A stretch of 64,000 nucleotides of DNA from Candidatus Polarisedimenticolia bacterium (GCA_036001465.1 DASYUH010000096.1:1-64000); one strand, 5' to 3'; positions 1 through 9,166 are shown, counted from the first letter of the stretch. The notes: generated from the sequence alone by a model not told the origin. A program made the numbers and translations.

Positions 1-621
1 CGGCCGAGTCTCACCCGAGATAGGCCATCCAGATGGTTCGACGAAGGTCTCCTATCTACCGTCAGCCCCGCCGCGGGGCAACCACAAAGTGAGCGGCGGC
101 AGATTCGCTGGAATGGCCTGTGTGGATGGCTCTTCCGTGGACCTCGTCCAATAAGTCGGTGTGGTTTCGACAAACATTCTTGTGCCAAGTGAAAGATGGC
201 GTCAGGCGTGAGCTCGCGGGAGACACCGAAGAGATGCACGGCCGCAGCCGTCCAAGCCATGGGACGACGCGACAGAAGGAGCAGCAAGCGACCGCCGCGT
301 AAGGTCACGCTCAGATAGGTGGCGCGATGTCCGTCGCCGACGGCGCAGCGGCACAGGGGCTTTCCGCGCGCAGCGTCCGCACGAAGATGCTCCCCCGCAG
401 AACCTCCTCCAGAGGGGGCAACTTGTGGACGGCGCGACGTCGGCGGTCGAGTAGGTTCCGCATAGACTTACATTCTTATAACCGTAAGAGTATTGTTCGC
501 GCAACTCCCTGGGACAGCGGGAACGGAGAAGAGCCTGAGGGGAAGGAAGGAGAGCGGGGCTAACCTGTTGAAAAGACGTGGAACATGGGGCTAACTAACC
601 GGCATTGGGGCTAGCCCCGGG
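1..621. other. Intergenic region without a supportable gene
   Basis: No reading frame here has a convincing start, ribosome binding site or recognisable protein. The ORFs of 60 to 100 codons at 120-302, 202-504 and 327-563 read as arginine-rich, low-information translations typical of GC-rich noncoding DNA. Visible structure is limited to an AGATAGG/CCTATCT inverted repeat near 19-57, a CCCCG/CGGGG hairpin near 66-79, and repeats of GGGGCTA near the right edge. The upstream context lies outside the window. Confidence 0.6.
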
Positions 622-628
622 CTAGCCC
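556..628. repeat. Short GGGGCTAAC/GGGGCTAGC repeats with palindromes
   Basis: GGGGCTAAC occurs at 556-564 and 587-595, and GGGGCTAGC at 607-615. The last copy forms the palindrome GGGGCTAGCCCC (607-618), directly followed by GGGCTAGCCC (619-628), which overlaps the stop codon of the permease gene. There is no T-run on either side, so this is a weak terminator candidate at best. The function is unknown. Confidence 0.45.
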
Positions 629-2067
629 TTCTGGCCCCGGCGGTACAGCACCCAGCCGAAGGCGAGGAGCAGGCCGCATCCGCCGAGAATCTTCCCCTCG
701 AACATCCAGAAATTCGATCCCGCCGGCGGGACGAGAGCGAAGACGATGGAGGCGGCGGTGGTCAGGAACCCGACCACCCCGACCAGCATCATCCCGGCGC
801 GGCCGCCGGGAATCGGAATCGTGCCATCGGGGGCGGAGGCCGCGACCTCCTGACCGGCCGGCGGCAGGCCGAGCTTCAGGAACGCGGCGAAGAGGTAGAG
901 ATAGGGAATGAAATACACCACGATGGTGAAGTCGGCCAGGAAGAGGTAGGCCTGCTCGACATCCACGCCGATGAAGCCGACGAGAATCAGGAGACTCGAG
1001 ATCCCGCCGGTCACCAGGAGCGCCACGTGCGGCGTCCTGTGGACCGGGTGCAGGCGGCCGAAGGCGGGGGGCAGGTAGCGATCGATGCCGGCGACGAACG
1101 GGATGCGCGAGCAGCCGGCGAGCCAGGCGCTGCAGCCGCCGACGCCGCCGAGGGCGATTAAAAGGGCCATGATCCCCGCCAGGAAGCCGAACCCCATCTT
1201 CTCCTGCACCGCCGCGATGGCGGCGGCCACCCCGTCCAGCAGGCCGACGTTCTCCTGCGGCAGCGCCACGAGGAGCGCGGCCGTCCCGAGGATGTAGATG
1301 AGCGTGATGATGACGCCGGAGATCAGGATGGCGCGCGGCACGTTCTTCTTCGGATCGATGATCTCCTCGCCCATGAGCGCCCCGAGATCGAGCCCGGAGA
1401 AGCCGAAGCAGATCGCCGAGAAGAACGACACCGTCCCGAAGCTGAAGACCGGCACCAGGGCGCCGGCGTGGAAGGGGGTCGCGGCCCCGTAGCGCACCAG
1501 GGCGAACGCCCCGAGGGCGATCAGCAGCGTCGCCGGCAGCCAGGTGCCGTAGGCCCCGAGGTTGTTCAGCCAGCGCGCGTGCCTCAATCCGCGCACGTTG
1601 AACCAGACCACGACCCAGAAGATGAGGAGGGACAGCGCCGCCATGAACGGCGGGCTGGATTCGAGCCCCTTGTGCTGGGCTCCCAGCATGAAGGCCAGGT
1701 TGCCGACCGTGAAGATGAGCAGGTGCGGGAAGTAGATCAGATTGTTGGTCCACAGGCACCAGCCCGAGATGAAGCCGTGGTTGTCGCCGAAGGCGTGCTT
1801 GGTCCAGGCGTAGATCCCGCCTTCCTCCGGGTAGCGCGTCGTCAGGTTGATGACCGCCAGGCCGGAAGGTACGAAGAAGCAGAGGAAGGCGAACACCCAG
1901 AGCGGCAGCGCGGCGTAGCCGTAGCCCCCGGCCGACGTCAGCCACCAGCGCAGGCCGACGATGGCCACGACGTTCAGGAGGACGAGGTCCCACAGCCCGA
2001 GCTCGCGTCTGAGGCCGGCCGACGAAGCGCCGGACGCCTGGCCGTCGACACCCCCCGGGGTGGTCAT
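622..2067 (-). CDS. APC-superfamily amino acid permease
   Basis: A 481-residue inner-membrane protein with about twelve hydrophobic segments spread over its whole length, as expected for an amino acid/polyamine/organocation (APC) carrier. The N-terminal part has a glycine-rich first helix region (GLWDLVLLNVVAIVGLRWW) and a TTRYPEEGGIYAWTKHAFG segment typical of APC permeases near helix 3. It probably carries amino acids by proton symport or exchange; the substrate cannot be read from sequence. It starts 15 bases after the stop of the oligopeptide transporter on the same strand, so the two are very likely co-transcribed, with the transporter first. No strong Shine-Dalgarno sequence is visible before the ATG, which may mean translational coupling. 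The pairing suggests uptake of peptides and of amino acids released from them. Confidence 0.85.
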   Translation of the reverse strand: MTTPGGVDGQASGASSAGLRRELGLWDLVLLNVVAIVGLRWWLTSAGGYGYAALPLWVFAFLCFFVPSGLAVINLTTRYPEEGGIYAWTKHAFGDNHGFISGWCLWTNNLIYFPHLLIFTVGNLAFMLGAQHKGLESSPPFMAALSLLIFWVVVWFNVRGLRHARWLNNLGAYGTWLPATLLIALGAFALVRYGAATPFHAGALVPVFSFGTVSFFSAICFGFSGLDLGALMGEEIIDPKKNVPRAILISGVIITLIYILGTAALLVALPQENVGLLDGVAAAIAAVQEKMGFGFLAGIMALLIALGGVGGCSAWLAGCSRIPFVAGIDRYLPPAFGRLHPVHRTPHVALLVTGGISSLLILVGFIGVDVEQAYLFLADFTIVVYFIPYLYLFAAFLKLGLPPAGQEVAASAPDGTIPIPGGRAGMMLVGVVGFLTTAASIVFALVPPAGSNFWMFEGKILGGCGLLLAFGWVLYRRGQKG

Positions 2068-2082
2068 CGGCTCATCGGTCCG

Positions 2083-4137
2083 TTACATCATCGCCGCGGG
2101 CGGAGCCGGCTCGTCGGCGCGGCCGGCATTGTCGAGCGGGACCTTCACGAGCAGGTAGACGATCAGGGCCGCCACGAGGAGCCCCGCCACGTAGGACGGA
2201 TCGCGGAACAGCCCCGGGATCGGGACCTCGAAGAAGTTGCAGGTGGCCGTGCCGAGGCCGACGAGGGCCTCCCCCGCGATGAGCCCCGAGGCGGCCAGGA
2301 TGCCGACGTTCTCGACGCGGATCTTCTGCGCGGCGTTCAGGCCCCGGCGGGTCGCGAGGCGGTCGATGACCCAGCGGATCATCCCGCCGACGAAGATGGC
2401 GGAGGTGGTGGCCAGAGGGAGGTACATGCCGACGGCCACGAGCATCGGGCTCTTGACCTTCACCATGATCATCGCCACGCCGAGCATGATGCCGATGACG
2501 ATCAGCGGCCAGGCCATTTCCTTCCCGACGATCCCCTGCGCCAGGGCGGCCATCAGGCCGGCCTGCGGGGCGGAGAGCTGCCGATCCCCGAAGCCGGTCC
2601 CTCCCGCGTTGATGTTCCCCTCGTGCAGGACCAGGAGCGGGAAATACATGACGAGGCTGGCGGCCAGGACGGCGATGAGCTCGACGATCTGAATCGTGCG
2701 CGGCGTCCCGCCGAGGATGTATCCGACCTTGAAGTCCTGGAGCAGCTCCCCCGCGACCGCCGAGGAGACGCAGACGACGGCGGCCACCCCCAGCACGGCC
2801 GCCACGCCGCTCAGCCCCGAGACGCCCATCCCCACCATCAGGAGCGCGGCGATGACCAGGGTGGATAGTGTCAGCCCGGAGATCGGATTGTTCGACGACC
2901 CGATGAGCCCGACCAGGTAGCCGGAGACCGTGGCGAAGAAGAAGCCGGCCACGATCATCACCACCGCGGCGACGATCGCCCCGGCGACGAGACCGGTCAT
3001 GTAGATGTAGAGAGCGGTCATCAGGAAGAAGAACAGCCCGATCAGCAGGAAGACCGTCTTCGAGCTCATGTAGCGCTCGGTGCGGCTCGCCCTGGCCTGG
3101 GCGGACGCGGAGCCGCCGCGCAGCTCGGAGAACGCCTTCGCAAGCCCCCCGAAGATGCTCCGGCGCCTCATGAACAGGGTGTAGGCCGTGCCGACCAGCA
3201 TGCCTCCCACCGCGATCGGCCTGACGATGAAGCGCCACACGGCGTTGATCGTCCCGCCCCAGGCTTCGGGATCGCTGCCCGCCGGGAGGATGGTATTGAG
3301 CTCCGGACCGAGCAGGTAGGCGATCAGGGGGACCATGAGTCCCCAGGCGATCACCCCGCCCGAGAAATTGAGGGCGGCGAGCTCCGGGCCGATGATGTAT
3401 CCGACGCCGAAGTACGCGGGGGAGATGCTCGGGGCGGCGAAATTCGTCACGCCCCCCGTGGCGACTGCGGGCGCCGCGGCCGTCGCGCCCAGCTTGATCT
3501 TGCTGGTCCCGATCGCCCCCATCTTGACGGGGATGTCCTTGTCGATGGCGACGACCTTGAACACGCTCAGGAGGAAGGCCCCGGCCCCGAACGCCATGCT
3601 GTAGAAAAGATGGCGGGCGGCCTCGGCGCCCCGCTGCCCCGCCTTGTGGATCTCGCCGGCGGCGACCGACTCCGGGAACGGGAGCTCGCGGTCTTCCACC
3701 ATGACGCGCCGGATGAGGGAGCAGAAGAGCACGCCCAGGACCGATCCGACCACCATCAGGGCGGTCGATTTCCAGTAGGCGTCGGCGAAGCCGAACGACG
3801 GCCAGACCCCGGCGATGTAGAAGGCGGGCAGCGTGAAGATGGCGCCGGCGGCCACCGACTCTCCGATCGAGCCGGCGGTCCGCGCGATGTTCTCCTCGAG
3901 GATCGACCCTTTCCACAACCTGAGGATCGCCATGCTGATGACCGCCGCCGGGTAGGTCGCGGCGATCGTCTGGCCGGCGCGCAGGCCGAGGTAGGCGTTG
4001 GCCGCCCCGAGGATGACCGTCATGACCAGTCCGATGAAGACCGCCCTCCAGGTGAACTCCTTCATCTCGACCGAAGGGGGGACGAACGGCTTGTAACCGG
4101 ATGGGTTCGAGGGACGGGAAGACTGGGGGTTGCTCAT
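2083..4137 (-). CDS. OPT-family oligopeptide transporter
   Basis: A 684-residue polytopic membrane protein of the oligopeptide transporter (OPT) family. The N-terminal segment MKEFTWRAVFIGLVMTVILG followed by ANAYLGLRAGQTIAATYPAA is characteristic of bacterial OPT/YSL proteins, and the length is normal for the bacterial branch. The family imports small peptides or metal chelates with protons; the peptide role is favoured here because a peptidase starts divergently next door and an amino-acid permease follows downstream. A TTGACA (complement of 4197-4202) to TAGAGT (complement of 4173-4178) promoter with 18 bp spacing lies about 35 bases upstream of the ATG. The gene heads a two-gene operon with the APC permease. 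Confidence 0.9.
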   Translation of the reverse strand: MSNPQSSRPSNPSGYKPFVPPSVEMKEFTWRAVFIGLVMTVILGAANAYLGLRAGQTIAATYPAAVISMAILRLWKGSILEENIARTAGSIGESVAAGAIFTLPAFYIAGVWPSFGFADAYWKSTALMVVGSVLGVLFCSLIRRVMVEDRELPFPESVAAGEIHKAGQRGAEAARHLFYSMAFGAGAFLLSVFKVVAIDKDIPVKMGAIGTSKIKLGATAAAPAVATGGVTNFAAPSISPAYFGVGYIIGPELAALNFSGGVIAWGLMVPLIAYLLGPELNTILPAGSDPEAWGGTINAVWRFIVRPIAVGGMLVGTAYTLFMRRRSIFGGLAKAFSELRGGSASAQARASRTERYMSSKTVFLLIGLFFFLMTALYIYMTGLVAGAIVAAVVMIVAGFFFATVSGYLVGLIGSSNNPISGLTLSTLVIAALLMVGMGVSGLSGVAAVLGVAAVVCVSSAVAGELLQDFKVGYILGGTPRTIQIVELIAVLAASLVMYFPLLVLHEGNINAGGTGFGDRQLSAPQAGLMAALAQGIVGKEMAWPLIVIGIMLGVAMIMVKVKSPMLVAVGMYLPLATTSAIFVGGMIRWVIDRLATRRGLNAAQKIRVENVGILAASGLIAGEALVGLGTATCNFFEVPIPGLFRDPSYVAGLLVAALIVYLLVKVPLDNAGRADEPAPPAAMM

Positions 4138-4172
4138 GCGCAGTGGGCCCTCCGAGTCGTTCAGGTCGCGAG

Positions 4173-4202
4173 ACTCTACATCGCCCCGCGTGAGGGTGTC
4201 AA
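4173..4202 (-). promoter_or_regulatory. Sigma-70-type promoter of the OPT/APC operon
   Basis: On the minus strand TTGACA (4202-4197), an 18-bp spacer and TAGAGT (4178-4173) precede the OPT start at 4137. It shares a narrow divergent control region with the peptidase gene on the plus strand. Confidence 0.6.
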
Positions 4203-6352
4203 CGAAAGTCGTCTATACTACGCGGCCTTCGCGCCTCGTTCGGGCGGGCCCGGACGGGAGGAGGGCGCCCACGAAGACGAACGCGCCTTGGGTACTGTGC
4301 GCCCTGGGGCTGGCCCTGTCCGCCGGCGCCTGCCGGGGCGACGGGAAGGGATCGATGCCGGCATCCAGGGACAGCGACACGCGGCCGTATCTCCTGGAGA
4401 CGGTCGGCGAGTTCGCCGTGGCGCGGCTCTACGCCGACGGCTTCGAGGAGCTCGACCCGAAAGAGCGGATCCTCGCCTTCTATCTCTACCGCGCCGCCCT
4501 CGCCGGGCGGGACATCTTCTACGACCAGATGGGCCGGGACGTCCTGGAGATCAGGGACCTCCTGGAGGAGATCCTGACGCACCCGCAGGGAGTGGATGCG
4601 CGGTTCCGCGACCGGCTCCTGGTCTATCTGAAACTCTTCTGGATCAACAACGGCAACCACAACGACCGCACGCGGCGGAAGTTCGTTCCGGAGTTCTCGC
4701 CCGACGATCTGCGCCGGGCCGCCGAGGCGGCGGTTTCGGCCGGGGCGAGCGTGAAGCTGGCGGTCGGCGAGACACTGCCCCGGAAGCTCGAGCGCCTCAG
4801 GCCGGCGATTTTCGATCCGAACGTCGACCCCCTGTCCACCTGCAAGACGCCGCCGCCCGGCCAGGACATCCTGACCTGCAGCAGCGTCAATTTTCACGAG
4901 GGGCTGGCGCTCAAGGATCTCGAGGGGTTCCAGGAGAAATACCCGCTGAACTCGCGGCTGGTGAAGAAGGACGGGCGCGTCGTCGAGGAGGTCTACCGCG
5001 CGGGCCGCCGCGAGGTCCCGCCGGGTCGCTACGCCCGGGAGCTGAAGACGATCGTCGGCTTCCTGGAGAAGGCGCGCGCCTACGCCGACGGACCCGAGTC
5101 GACCATCCTCGGCCATCTGATCGATTATTTCGCCACCGGCCAGCCGGAGGCGTTCCGCGCCTACAACATCGCCTGGGTCGCGCAGGACCCCAGGGTCGAC
5201 GCGGTCATCGGGTTCATCGAGACCTACAAGGACCCGCGCGGCCAGAAAGGGGCCTACGAGGGGATCGTCCACTTCGTCGATCCGCGCATGACCCGGCTCC
5301 AGAAGGACCTCGCCCGCCTGGCCCAGTACTTCGAGGACCACGCGCCCTGGGACGATCGCTTCAAGCGCAAGGGGTTCAACATCCCGGTCGCGAACGCCGT
5401 GAACGTCCTGGTCTCGACGGGCGACTCGGGCCCGATGCCCCCCATCGGGATCAACCTGCCGAACGAGGAGGAGATCAGGGAGCGTCACGGCAACAAGAGC
5501 GTCGCCCTGGTCAACGTGATGGACTCCAGCAACCGGGCGGTGCACGCCAAGGTCGTGGAGGAGTTCTTCCTGCCGGAGGACCGGGCGCTGGTCGAGAAGC
5601 ACGGCGCCGCGGCCGACCTTCTGCAGACGACCATGCACGAGGTCCTCGGTCACGCCTCCGGGAAGGTCGCCGACGCCCTCAAGGGGGATCCCCGGGACCG
5701 CCTGCGCGAGTACTACTCGGCGCTGGAGGAGGCGCGCGCCGAGCTGATCGCCCTGCACAACTTCTTCGACCCGAAGCTGATCGAGATCGGGGCGATTCCC
5801 ACCGCCGAGGTCGCCGAGGCCGCCTGCCGGGACTACGCCACCAACGACCTCTACATGCTCAGGCGGGTGCGCCAGGGGGACGTCCTGGAGGACGATCACA
5901 TGCGCGCCATCCACCTCATCGTCAGCTACCTGAGGGAGGCGACCGGCGCGGTCGAGTTCGTGAAGCGCGACGGCAAGAGCTACGCGCGCGTCAAGGACAT
6001 CGCCGCCATGCGCCGGGGCGTGGCGGAGCTGCTGAGCACCCTGCAGCGCATCAAAGGGGAAGGAGACTACGAGGCGGCGCGCGAGCTGACCGAGCGCTAC
6101 GCGGTGCGCATCGACCCCGCCCTGCGCGACGAGATCGTCGCCCGGGCCGATCGGGCCGGCATCCCCTCGTATGTCGCCTTCGTCATGCCGGACATCGTGC
6201 CCGTGCGCGACGCGGACGGGGGGATCCAGGACGTCCGGCTCGCCTATGCGTCCGACCTGGCGACACAGATGCTCAAGTACTCGGGAAAGCTCCCGCTCGA
6301 GGAGCCCCCTCCGGCCCCCTCCCCGACTCCCACGCCGGCCCCCGGACGCTAG
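4196..6352 (+). CDS. Dipeptidyl peptidase III-type (M49) lipoprotein
   Basis: A zinc metallopeptidase of family M49. The HExxGH motif of the family is present as HEVLGHASGK (H at about residue 481 counted from the GTG at 4196), and the second zinc-ligand motif follows as EEARAEL about 30 residues later. Length (about 700 residues) and motif spacing fit bacterial DPP III enzymes, which remove dipeptides from the N-terminus of short peptides. The N-terminus contains a lipobox-like LALSAGAC, so the enzyme is probably an exported lipoprotein. The start is uncertain: a TATACT box at 4214-4219 suggests transcription begins downstream of both the TTG at 4130 and the GTG at 4196, and the only good Shine-Dalgarno (GGGAGGAGG, 4256-4264) sits six bases before an in-frame ACG at 4271. 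The GTG is given as the conventional choice. The gene is divergent from the OPT transporter, consistent with peptide use. Confidence 0.85.
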   Translation: MSTKVVYTTRPSRLVRAGPDGRRAPTKTNAPWVLCALGLALSAGACRGDGKGSMPASRDSDTRPYLLETVGEFAVARLYADGFEELDPKERILAFYLYRAALAGRDIFYDQMGRDVLEIRDLLEEILTHPQGVDARFRDRLLVYLKLFWINNGNHNDRTRRKFVPEFSPDDLRRAAEAAVSAGASVKLAVGETLPRKLERLRPAIFDPNVDPLSTCKTPPPGQDILTCSSVNFHEGLALKDLEGFQEKYPLNSRLVKKDGRVVEEVYRAGRREVPPGRYARELKTIVGFLEKARAYADGPESTILGHLIDYFATGQPEAFRAYNIAWVAQDPRVDAVIGFIETYKDPRGQKGAYEGIVHFVDPRMTRLQKDLARLAQYFEDHAPWDDRFKRKGFNIPVANAVNVLVSTGDSGPMPPIGINLPNEEEIRERHGNKSVALVNVMDSSNRAVHAKVVEEFFLPEDRALVEKHGAAADLLQTTMHEVLGHASGKVADALKGDPRDRLREYYSALEEARAELIALHNFFDPKLIEIGAIPTAEVAEAACRDYATNDLYMLRRVRQGDVLEDDHMRAIHLIVSYLREATGAVEFVKRDGKSYARVKDIAAMRRGVAELLSTLQRIKGEGDYEAARELTERYAVRIDPALRDEIVARADRAGIPSYVAFVMPDIVPVRDADGGIQDVRLAYASDLATQMLKYSGKLPLEEPPPAPSPTPTPAPGR
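4214..4219 (+). promoter_or_regulatory. Candidate -10 box for the DPP III gene
   Basis: TATACT in the divergent OPT/DPP III region. No good -35 box is visible at the usual distance. If real, transcription starts near 4226, which would exclude the upstream TTG and GTG start codons. Confidence 0.4.
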
Positions 6353-6463
6353 CAGGCGGCTCTGCGGTCACGGACCTGCGGCAAGGCCCGTCCGGCATGG
6401 CCCGCCACCCCCCCGCAACCTATATTGGATGACGACGCGCCCGATCGCGGCGCGGGGAGCGTC

Positions 6464-7840
6464 ATGGCGCCGACTCCATCTCACAGGCCTCCGTGTCCAC
6501 CTTTCGCCGGTCTCGTCCTGGCGACGATCCTGGCGACGATCCTGACCGGCTGCCTGGCGTTCCGGCGCTACGACATGGCGCGCATCCATCAGGAGGCCGC
6601 GGCGCGGCCGCGCAACCCGGTCATCGTCCTGCACGGCTTCCTCGGCAGCCGGATGAAGAACCTCCGCACCCACCAGTCGGTGTGGGGGCGCGTGTTGAAC
6701 GCCGTAAGGCGCGGCGATCCCGACGACCTGGCCCTGCCTATCGACCGGCTCCCCCTGGCGGAGAACCGGGACGACCTGGTGCCCTACGAGATCTGCGACG
6801 CCATCCTGGGCGTGAAGTTCTACGGCTCGATCCTGGACTCGCTCGTGCAGGTGGGTGGCTACCGGCTGGGAGACATCGACGATCCCCGCCCCGACGACAC
6901 CGCTTTCGTCTTCAACTACGACTGGCGGCGCGACAACGTCGAGGCGGCAATCGCCCTGGGCCGGGCCATCAGGAAAATCAAGGCCCGCCTGCAGGCGCCC
7001 GGGATGCGCTTCGACATCGTGGCGCACAGCATGGGCGGACTGATCGCGGAGTACTATCTCAAGTACGGCACCGAGGACGTCCTCGATCGACCCGGCGAAG
7101 CTGCCGTGACCTGGGCCGGCGCCCCCGACATCGGGAGGATCGTCGCCATCGGCACGCCGCACCAGGGGACCATGTCGGCCTTCCGCATCCTCAACAACGG
7201 CATCTCCCGCACCCTGTCTCCCCGGGAGCTCTTCACCATGCCGTCGGTCTACCAGCTCCTGCCGGCCACAGGCGCCGGGCACTTCCTCGACATGGACGGC
7301 AGGGAGGTCGCGATCGATCTGTACGACGCGCAGACCTGGATCAGGAACCGCTGGTCGATCTGGAGCCCGCGCGAGGCGGCGATCGCACCGGTCCCGAAGA
7401 ACGCCGGGCGATTCCTGCAGGCCTCCCTGGATCGGGCCCGCGCCTTCAGGACGGCCCTCGACCGGGAGGGGCCGGGCGCCCCGCCGCTGGTGCCGATCAA
7501 CCTGTTCGGCTCGGACTGCATCCCGACCCTCGACCGGGTCGTCGTGGACCCCGCGCCGGGAGGCACCCGGCTCCTGTTCACCGACGGCACGGCCCCCTTC
7601 AAGAATGCGCGCGAGCTGGAACGTCTGATGCTTGCCCCGGGCGACGGCACGGTGACCGCCGATTCGCTCACCGGCCTGGGGGAGCTGTCCCCCCCGTCCC
7701 GGGTCGCCTCGACGTTCTTCTTCTGCGCCACGCACGGGCTTCTGCCCGCCAATCGCGGCTTCCAGGGGAACCTGTTCTACGTGCTCCTGGGAGACACCCC
7801 GCGGCCCCTGACCGCCCAGGCGTCAGCCCACAGCCGCTAG
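6464..7840 (+). CDS. LCAT/PGAP1-like alpha/beta-hydrolase lipoprotein (putative lipase)
   Basis: A 458-residue alpha/beta hydrolase resembling lecithin:cholesterol acyltransferase and related lipases. The oxyanion-loop motif VIVLHGFLGS comes early and the nucleophile elbow is AHSMGG with Ser at about residue 189. An acidic residue in PGDGTVTADS and a histidine in ATHGLLP near the C-terminus are plausible triad partners. The start at ATG 6464 follows GGGGAG and gives a clean lipoprotein signal (hydrophobic stretch ending ILTGC), so the enzyme is probably anchored at the envelope. A longer in-frame TTG at 6425 lies on top of a TATATT box (6421-6426) and is unlikely. Substrate is unknown: phospholipids, glycerides or other esters. 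It follows the DPP III gene by 111 bases on the same strand. Confidence 0.8.
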   Translation: MAPTPSHRPPCPPFAGLVLATILATILTGCLAFRRYDMARIHQEAAARPRNPVIVLHGFLGSRMKNLRTHQSVWGRVLNAVRRGDPDDLALPIDRLPLAENRDDLVPYEICDAILGVKFYGSILDSLVQVGGYRLGDIDDPRPDDTAFVFNYDWRRDNVEAAIALGRAIRKIKARLQAPGMRFDIVAHSMGGLIAEYYLKYGTEDVLDRPGEAAVTWAGAPDIGRIVAIGTPHQGTMSAFRILNNGISRTLSPRELFTMPSVYQLLPATGAGHFLDMDGREVAIDLYDAQTWIRNRWSIWSPREAAIAPVPKNAGRFLQASLDRARAFRTALDREGPGAPPLVPINLFGSDCIPTLDRVVVDPAPGGTRLLFTDGTAPFKNARELERLMLAPGDGTVTADSLTGLGELSPPSRVASTFFFCATHGLLPANRGFQGNLFYVLLGDTPRPLTAQASAHSR

Positions 7841-7905
7841 GATTGCCAAGGCCAGGGCTACGGATCCGTCGTTACGGAAGAGAAACGATCCGTCCTTGAA
7901 GGCGA

Positions 7906-8076
7906 CTAGGAGCGGGGTGTGGAGGACGACGCCGCCGCGGTGGCCACGGCCACCGACGCGCCGCGCGGCGAGATCTTCAGGATCAGCTTGAACAGGAGGG
8001 ACAGGGCCAGGGCCCCGACGCCGAGACCGAACATCACGCACAGGAAGATCACCAGGAAGAGCAGGAACATGTCCAT
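7906..8076 (-). CDS. Small single-span membrane protein, unknown function
   Basis: A 56-residue ORF that starts MDMFLLFLVIFLCVMFG and is almost entirely hydrophobic for its first 35 residues, followed by a Lys/Arg-containing junction and an Ala/Ser-rich tail. This fits a small inner-membrane protein with one long or two short transmembrane helices. A GGAGGG sequence lies about 11 bases upstream of the ATG at 8076. The ORF can be extended upstream in frame, but the extension is arginine-rich and runs through the hairpin at 8105-8129, so it is rejected. The family is not recognised. It lies downstream of the TPR gene on the same strand, separated by a terminator-like hairpin. Confidence 0.45.
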   Translation of the reverse strand: MDMFLLFLVIFLCVMFGLGVGALALSLLFKLILKISPRGASVAVATAAASSSTPRS

Positions 8077-8104
8077 AAGTCCGTCATCCCTCCGGTACGA
8101 AAGT

Positions 8105-8129
8105 GGGGGTGGCGCGTCCCGCCACCCCC
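8105..8129 (-). terminator. Hairpin after the TPR gene
   Basis: Perfect 10-bp arms GGGGGTGGCG (8105-8114) and CGCCACCCCC (8120-8129) with a 5-base loop. On the minus strand the hairpin is followed by a short T-run only (ACTTTC), so termination may be weak. It separates the TPR gene from the small membrane gene. Confidence 0.5.
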
Positions 8130-8164
8130 TTGGGTTTCGTCGCTTCCGAAACGCGGGCGCTAGG

Positions 8165-9166
8165 CTAATATAGGCGTCCCTCTTCGTCAAGCAAGTTGCT
8201 TCCCGACTCGCTTTCGTTTCCCGATCCGCCCGCGTCGTCGATCGTGCCCCCCAGCCTGGAGAGGTTGCGCCCCGCGGCTTCCGAGCCACCCGCCTGGACG
8301 GCGGCCCGGTACTCGTCGACCGCGCGATCCCTCGACCCGGTGCGCTCGTAGGCCATGCCGAGGTTGTTGTGGAAGGCCCCGGACCCGGGCTTGAGACGCA
8401 CCGCCTCCTCCAGGGAGGGGACCGCGTCCTGGAAGCGACCCGCCTGGATGAAGGCGTATCCGAGGTTGTTCAGCGCGTAAGCGTTCGCGGGGTCCTTCTC
8501 GACGGCGGTCTGAAACGCCGCGATCGCCTCGTCCTTCCGGCCCAGGTTCAGGAGCGCCCGGCCGCGCACATTGTGGGCCGGCGAGTCCTCCGGACCCAGG
8601 CTCACCGCCTCGTCGGCGGACTCCAAGGCCTCGGCGTAGCGGCCGGCGTCGTTCAGCACCCTGCCCCGGTTCACCCGCGCCTTGACCGATCGCGTATCGA
8701 GCGCCGCGGCCCCTTCGAGCGCGGTCGCCGCCTCGTCCAGCTTTCCGTCCTTCCAGAGAGAGAGCCCCAGAAGGTAGGCGGGATAGAACCGGTCCGGGTG
8801 CTTCCCGACTTCCGCCTCGAGATAGCGCGAGGCCGAGGTGAAGTCGCCGTCCTTGAAGAACGCCTCCCCCTTGCCGTAGTACGTTTCGCCCGGCCGCAGC
8901 ACCAGGCTCTCGACGACCAGGTCGTCGACGACCGATCCGGAAACCGGACCGCCGGCGCCCGGATCCGGAACGGCCACGGGACCGGCCGCGACGCTCCCGG
9001 ACCCTCCGCCGATCTGACCGGCCTGAATGAACGGCGCGGCCTTTTTCGTCGGCTCGCCCGGCTCCCGGCGCGACGTCGTTCCGACGATCACGATTCCGGC
9101 GGCCGCTACCAGGAGCGCCGCCCCTCCACAGCTGACGATCAACCTGCCTGTCCGACTCATGCTCAT
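8165..9166 (-). CDS. Membrane-anchored TPR-repeat protein
   Basis: A 333-residue protein with an N-terminal membrane anchor (about residues 8-28, LIVSCGGAALLVAAAGIVIVG), a Gly/Pro/Val-rich linker to about residue 75, and then about five to six tetratricopeptide repeats. The repeats carry the usual pattern, for example KDEAIAAFQTAVEKDPANAY and then ALNNLGYAFIQAGRFQDAV. TPR arrays bind other proteins and this one probably faces the periplasm. The start ATG at 9166 is preceded by AGGAGG seven bases upstream, which is better than the in-frame start nine codons earlier. It lies downstream of the two-component genes on the same strand, but 260 bases away, so co-transcription is uncertain. Confidence 0.8.
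   Translation of the reverse strand: MSMSRTGRLIVSCGGAALLVAAAGIVIVGTTSRREPGEPTKKAAPFIQAGQIGGGSGSVAAGPVAVPDPGAGGPVSGSVVDDLVVESLVLRPGETYYGKGEAFFKDGDFTSASRYLEAEVGKHPDRFYPAYLLGLSLWKDGKLDEAATALEGAAALDTRSVKARVNRGRVLNDAGRYAEALESADEAVSLGPEDSPAHNVRGRALLNLGRKDEAIAAFQTAVEKDPANAYALNNLGYAFIQAGRFQDAVPSLEEAVRLKPGSGAFHNNLGMAYERTGSRDRAVDEYRAAVQAGGSEAAGRNLSRLGGTIDDAGGSGNESESGSNLLDEEGRLY

Noticed and set aside
35-41. GGTTCGA, like a tRNA T-loop
   Set aside because: The flanking bases do not form a T-stem and no acceptor, anticodon or D-arm can be drawn around it.
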